Shown one piece after another: positions 61,134-64,000 of a stretch of DNA of 64,000 nt. Under the pieces are notes generated by a model, which was not told the origin of the DNA, did not search any database, and saw nothing but the letters and a program-made list of their open reading frames with translations. Each line of letters begins with the position of its first letter. The stretch's first letter is position 1. Both the position numbers and the translations under genes were made by a program. Origin of the DNA: CAYUZU01 sp964448675 (lineage in GTDB: Bacteria > Planctomycetota > Phycisphaerae > UBA1845 > Fen-1342); assembly GCA_964448675.1 (NCBI GenBank), contig CAYUZU010000010.1:62001-126000 (forward strand), written 5' to 3'.

Positions 61134-64000
61134 ATGGCCGAGAAAAACCTGAGCCAACGACTGCTCATCATCCTCGCTGTAATCGCAATCGGATTCGTAT
61201 TCCTCTGGCCCCCGCAGCAAAAGCTGCGGCCGGGCCTCGACATCGCCGGCGGCACATCGTTGATCTACGAGATCGACGACACCGGCGTCCGCACCGACAC
61301 CGACCTCGCCGACCGCGTCAAGGTCCACCTGCAGAAACGCGTCGACCCCGCCGGTGTGTATGGTCTCGTCTGGCGCGTGCATGGCCGCAACCGCCTCGAA
61401 GTGCAGATGCCGCTGCCGCCCGAGAATGCCCGCGAACGGCGCCAGGCCTACGCCGACGCCCTGCGGGACCTCTTCGCCACCGAGATCCGGCGTGGTGAGA
61501 TCTTCACGGCCCTCGACAACCCGCCGGAGCAGCGCGACGAAGCGCTGCGCCAGCTGGCCCGCCGTAACGCGGACGCGGCGCTGGAGAAGCTCGCGCAGTA
61601 TGACCCGACCGCCCAGGAGGATCCGCTGTCGTCCACGCTGAATACGCTGGCGCGGGCGATCAAGCGTGGTGACGCGGAACTTGACGTCGACGAGCTGCGC
61701 GAGGCGATCGAGGCCGGCATCGAGCGCCGCAACGCGCTACTGCTGGACGTGGCCGACCGCTACGAGGCCCGCCGCGCCGCCCAGCAGGCCTTGGACGCGC
61801 TGCCTGCCACGCAGCCGGCCGACGAGGCCGCGCCCGAGCGCCAGGAACTCGAAGACGAGTTGCGCGACGCGCGCGAGCTGTTCGAGGAAGCCGTCGACGG
61901 CGTGCTGGCGTCAAACCTCAACCGCCGCCGTTTCCAGGACGTGCTCGAGCTGGACGAAGGCTCACGCACCCGCATGGAGAGCCTGCGCCACGTCATTGAC
62001 GAGCACCCCGACCTCGTCGTGAAGATCGCCAGGGTGGTCGATACCTACAGGACGTTTCGCTCCGAGCGCCGTTACCTCGATGGCCCCGCCGACCTCAAGC
62101 GCCTGCTGCAGGGTGCCGGCAAGCTCGAGTTCCGCATTCTGGCCACGCCCAACCCCGACAACCCGACGCTGTACGACCGCTATCGCCGGCAGTTGAAGGA
62201 AGGCCAGGAGCGGGTGCCGAACGACCCCTACGGCTGGTTCAAGATCGACAACGCGATGCAGTTCTTCAATCTGAACTCGCCGGCCGAACTGGCCGAGTTC
62301 GACCACGAGGCCATGACCAGCTACGTCGTGGGCAAGCTGGGCGAAGACTACTACGTCCTCGCCAAGCTCGGCGAGCAGGACGGCCTGCTGCGGACCAAGG
62401 ACAGCCGCTGGAAGCTCAACCGCGCCATCATCGACCGCGACGAGTCCGGCCGCTGGTGTGTCCGCTTCTTCCTCGACCCGATCGGCGGCAGCCGCTTCGA
62501 CCGTCTGACGCGCAACAACATCGGCGAGCCGCTGTGCATTCTCGTCGATGACATCGCCTACTCCGCCCCGACCATCCAGAGCGTCATCAGCCGCAGCGGG
62601 CAGATCACCGGCGAATTCAGCCTCGACAAGGTGAATTACCTCGTGCAGACGATGGAGGGCGGCACGCTGCCCGGCCGACTCAAGGACACCCCGCTGTCCG
62701 AGCGCACTGTCGGCTCGAGCCTGGGTGAGGCCAACCGCGACGCGGCCGTCCGCGCCGGCCTCATCGGGGCGTGTGCGGTCATCCTGCTGATGGCCATCTA
62801 CTACTGGATATGTGGTGGTATCGCCGTCGTGGCGCTGTCGATGAACGTGTTCCTGGTGTGTGCCGCCCTGGCCATGCTCGGGGCGCGCATCACGCTGGAC
62901 GGCATCGCCGGTATTATCCTGGCCGTCGGTATGGCCGTGGATGCCAACGTGCTGATCTACGAGCGCATGCGTGAAGAGAAGGACCGCGGCGCGTCGCTGC
63001 GGATGATCATCAAGAACGGCTACGACAAGGCCCTGTCGACCATTCTCGACTCGAACATCACGACGCTGCTGACCTGCGTGATCATCTACTATGTCGGCAG
63101 CGAGGAAGTGAAGGGCTTCGGCCTCACGCTCGGCTGGGGCATCGTGCTCAACCTCTTCACCTCCATCTTCGTCACTCGCACGCTCTTCGGCGTGTTGCTC
63201 AAGTACAACATCATCAAGGACATCGGCATGCTGCGCATCATCGGCGTGCCGACCATCGACTGGTACGCCAAGCGCAAGTACTTCATCCCGCTGTCGCTGA
63301 TCATCGTCATCGGCGGCATGAGCCTGCTCATCGGTCGCGGTGCCGACGTGTTCGACGTCGAGTTCCGCGGCGGTGTGGCGGCCGAGATCGAGCTCAGCGA
63401 CCAGGGCATCGCCGACGACCTCAACGACCGTTCGATCCACCAGCGCATCGAGACCTTCGCGAACGAGCTCGGCACCGAGGCCGCGCCCAAGCTCGCCGAG
63501 GCCCGGATCGAGGAGATCCCCGGCGAGATCGGCGTCTATCGCGTCAGCGCCGAGGGCCTCAGCAGCGGCCTGCTCGCGGCGATGATCGCCGAGCCGCTCG
63601 AGGAGACCAACCTGCTGGAGCGCGGCGGCGTGCAGCTCGAGCCCGAGCGCGGCACCGTCCGGCTGGTGGTCAAGCCGGAGGCCACCGCCGACCAGGTCAC
63701 CGAGACGATCCACGGCCTGGCCAAACCCCTGGCCAGCGACGCGGACAACCTGGCCCGCGCCAGCATCAACGCCGTTCTGGGGGAAGAGCAGCGTGGCCGC
63801 GTCTGGAACGTGACGACGACGGTCACCAACACCAAGCTGGTCGAGCATGCCCTGGCCGAGTCGCTGGGGGAGAACATGCGCGTCCAGCCGAGCATCCAGT
63901 ATGTCTTCGAGGGCGAGGGTGAGCGGCCGTACCCGATCACCAGCCGGCAGCTGCGGGCCGTGGTGCCCGACCTGCCCGAGGGCGCCAACGCCGACCTGAC
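61134..64000 (+). CDS. secDF: SecDF fusion protein, 3' end beyond the window
   Basis: SecDF uses the proton gradient to help preprotein export through SecYEG. The visible 955 residues begin with a membrane helix and the SecD motif GLDIAGGT (about residues 36-43). A large periplasmic P1 region follows (about 45-530, with a charged helical insert at about 100-300 that makes it longer than in E. coli). Then come SecD motifs near RLTRNNIGEPLCILVDD and the RND-type helices with GMAVDANVLIYERMREE (about 597-613). The SecF half starts at about 690, with its signature VFDVEFRGGVAAEI (about 740). The reading frame is open to the last base, and the C-terminal SecF helices are outside. AAGGAAACAG precedes the ATG. 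Confidence 0.92.
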   Translation, partial: MAEKNLSQRLLIILAVIAIGFVFLWPPQQKLRPGLDIAGGTSLIYEIDDTGVRTDTDLADRVKVHLQKRVDPAGVYGLVWRVHGRNRLEVQMPLPPENARERRQAYADALRDLFATEIRRGEIFTALDNPPEQRDEALRQLARRNADAALEKLAQYDPTAQEDPLSSTLNTLARAIKRGDAELDVDELREAIEAGIERRNALLLDVADRYEARRAAQQALDALPATQPADEAAPERQELEDELRDARELFEEAVDGVLASNLNRRRFQDVLELDEGSRTRMESLRHVIDEHPDLVVKIARVVDTYRTFRSERRYLDGPADLKRLLQGAGKLEFRILATPNPDNPTLYDRYRRQLKEGQERVPNDPYGWFKIDNAMQFFNLNSPAELAEFDHEAMTSYVVGKLGEDYYVLAKLGEQDGLLRTKDSRWKLNRAIIDRDESGRWCVRFFLDPIGGSRFDRLTRNNIGEPLCILVDDIAYSAPTIQSVISRSGQITGEFSLDKVNYLVQTMEGGTLPGRLKDTPLSERTVGSSLGEANRDAAVRAGLIGACAVILLMAIYYWICGGIAVVALSMNVFLVCAALAMLGARITLDGIAGIILAVGMAVDANVLIYERMREEKDRGASLRMIIKNGYDKALSTILDSNITTLLTCVIIYYVGSEEVKGFGLTLGWGIVLNLFTSIFVTRTLFGVLLKYNIIKDIGMLRIIGVPTIDWYAKRKYFIPLSLIIVIGGMSLLIGRGADVFDVEFRGGVAAEIELSDQGIADDLNDRSIHQRIETFANELGTEAAPKLAEARIEEIPGEIGVYRVSAEGLSSGLLAAMIAEPLEETNLLERGGVQLEPERGTVRLVVKPEATADQVTETIHGLAKPLASDADNLARASINAVLGEEQRGRVWNVTTTVTNTKLVEHALAESLGENMRVQPSIQYVFEGEGERPYPITSRQLRAVVPDLPEGANADL

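Overview
The window is about 64 kb of GC-rich DNA from a bacterium that looks like a member of the Planctomycetota. The evidence is four exported proteins ending in PEP-CTERM-like tails (a Pro-Glu-Pro motif, a hydrophobic stretch, then several Arg), a prepilin-type protein of the kind abundant in that phylum, large secreted proteins with EF-hand/dockerin-like ends, an LptA/OstA-like envelope protein, and menaquinone genes of the futalosine type. No phage, insertion sequence or CRISPR array was found, so this reads as ordinary chromosome.

Layout. 0-10.6 kb (mostly minus strand): a GT-C type membrane glycosyltransferase with TPRs, tRNA-Arg(CCT), a YibE/F protein, an alkaline phosphatase, a PEP-CTERM protein and a huge secreted gingipain-like (C25) protease. 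10.9-14 kb (plus): a secreted HExxH metalloprotease-like protein, divergent from the C25 gene and carrying the same C-terminal EF-hand cassette. 14-17.3 kb: an ALDH7-type dehydrogenase converging on recO plus a Lon-N-domain protein. 17.3-22.7 kb (plus): a small Sm-like protein, a dipeptide-epimerase-like enolase, rnpA overlapping a GT28-type glycosyltransferase, a GT2 and a BshC-like protein. 22.7-26.4 kb: a DegT aminotransferase, thiS-thiG with an overlapping membrane-protein gene, and an exported protein. 26.7-32.8 kb (plus): a DinG-type helicase, a PilZ-REC-HPt-like regulator, a PEP-CTERM protein and a group-2 pruA. 33-43 kb (minus): a methyltransferase, a polytopic membrane protein, a NamZ/DUF1343 exo-muramidase, and an overlapping operon (TPR membrane protein, ubiX, UbiA prenyltransferase, GT-C protein). 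43-47.5 kb: a prepilin-like protein, tRNA-Arg(CCG), short tandem repeats and a group of small envelope/stress proteins (CsbD, DUF1328, Glu-rich lipoprotein, DUF11 lipoprotein). 47.8-51 kb: a thioredoxin gene broken by an in-frame TGA, mqnE and a double-GNAT protein. 51-64 kb: two PEP-CTERM genes with sister terminators, two zinc-ribbon membrane modules, the second fused in frame to arginyl-tRNA synthetase, an LptA-like giant protein, a lipoprotein, and a SecDF fusion that runs off the window.

The genes point to a diderm with a large exported proteome (SecDF, lipoproteins, PEP-CTERM proteins, proteases), peptidoglycan recycling (NamZ) and futalosine-route menaquinone (MqnE, with UbiA and UbiX homologues). 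The most unusual items are the zinc-ribbon/transmembrane-ArgS fusion, the thioredoxin gene with an in-frame TGA, a PilZ-REC protein whose HPt-like domain has Met where the phospho-His should be, a 27-bp tandem repeat with a diverged copy 1.5 kb away, and two promoters placed so that the transcript would start at or next to the ATG.
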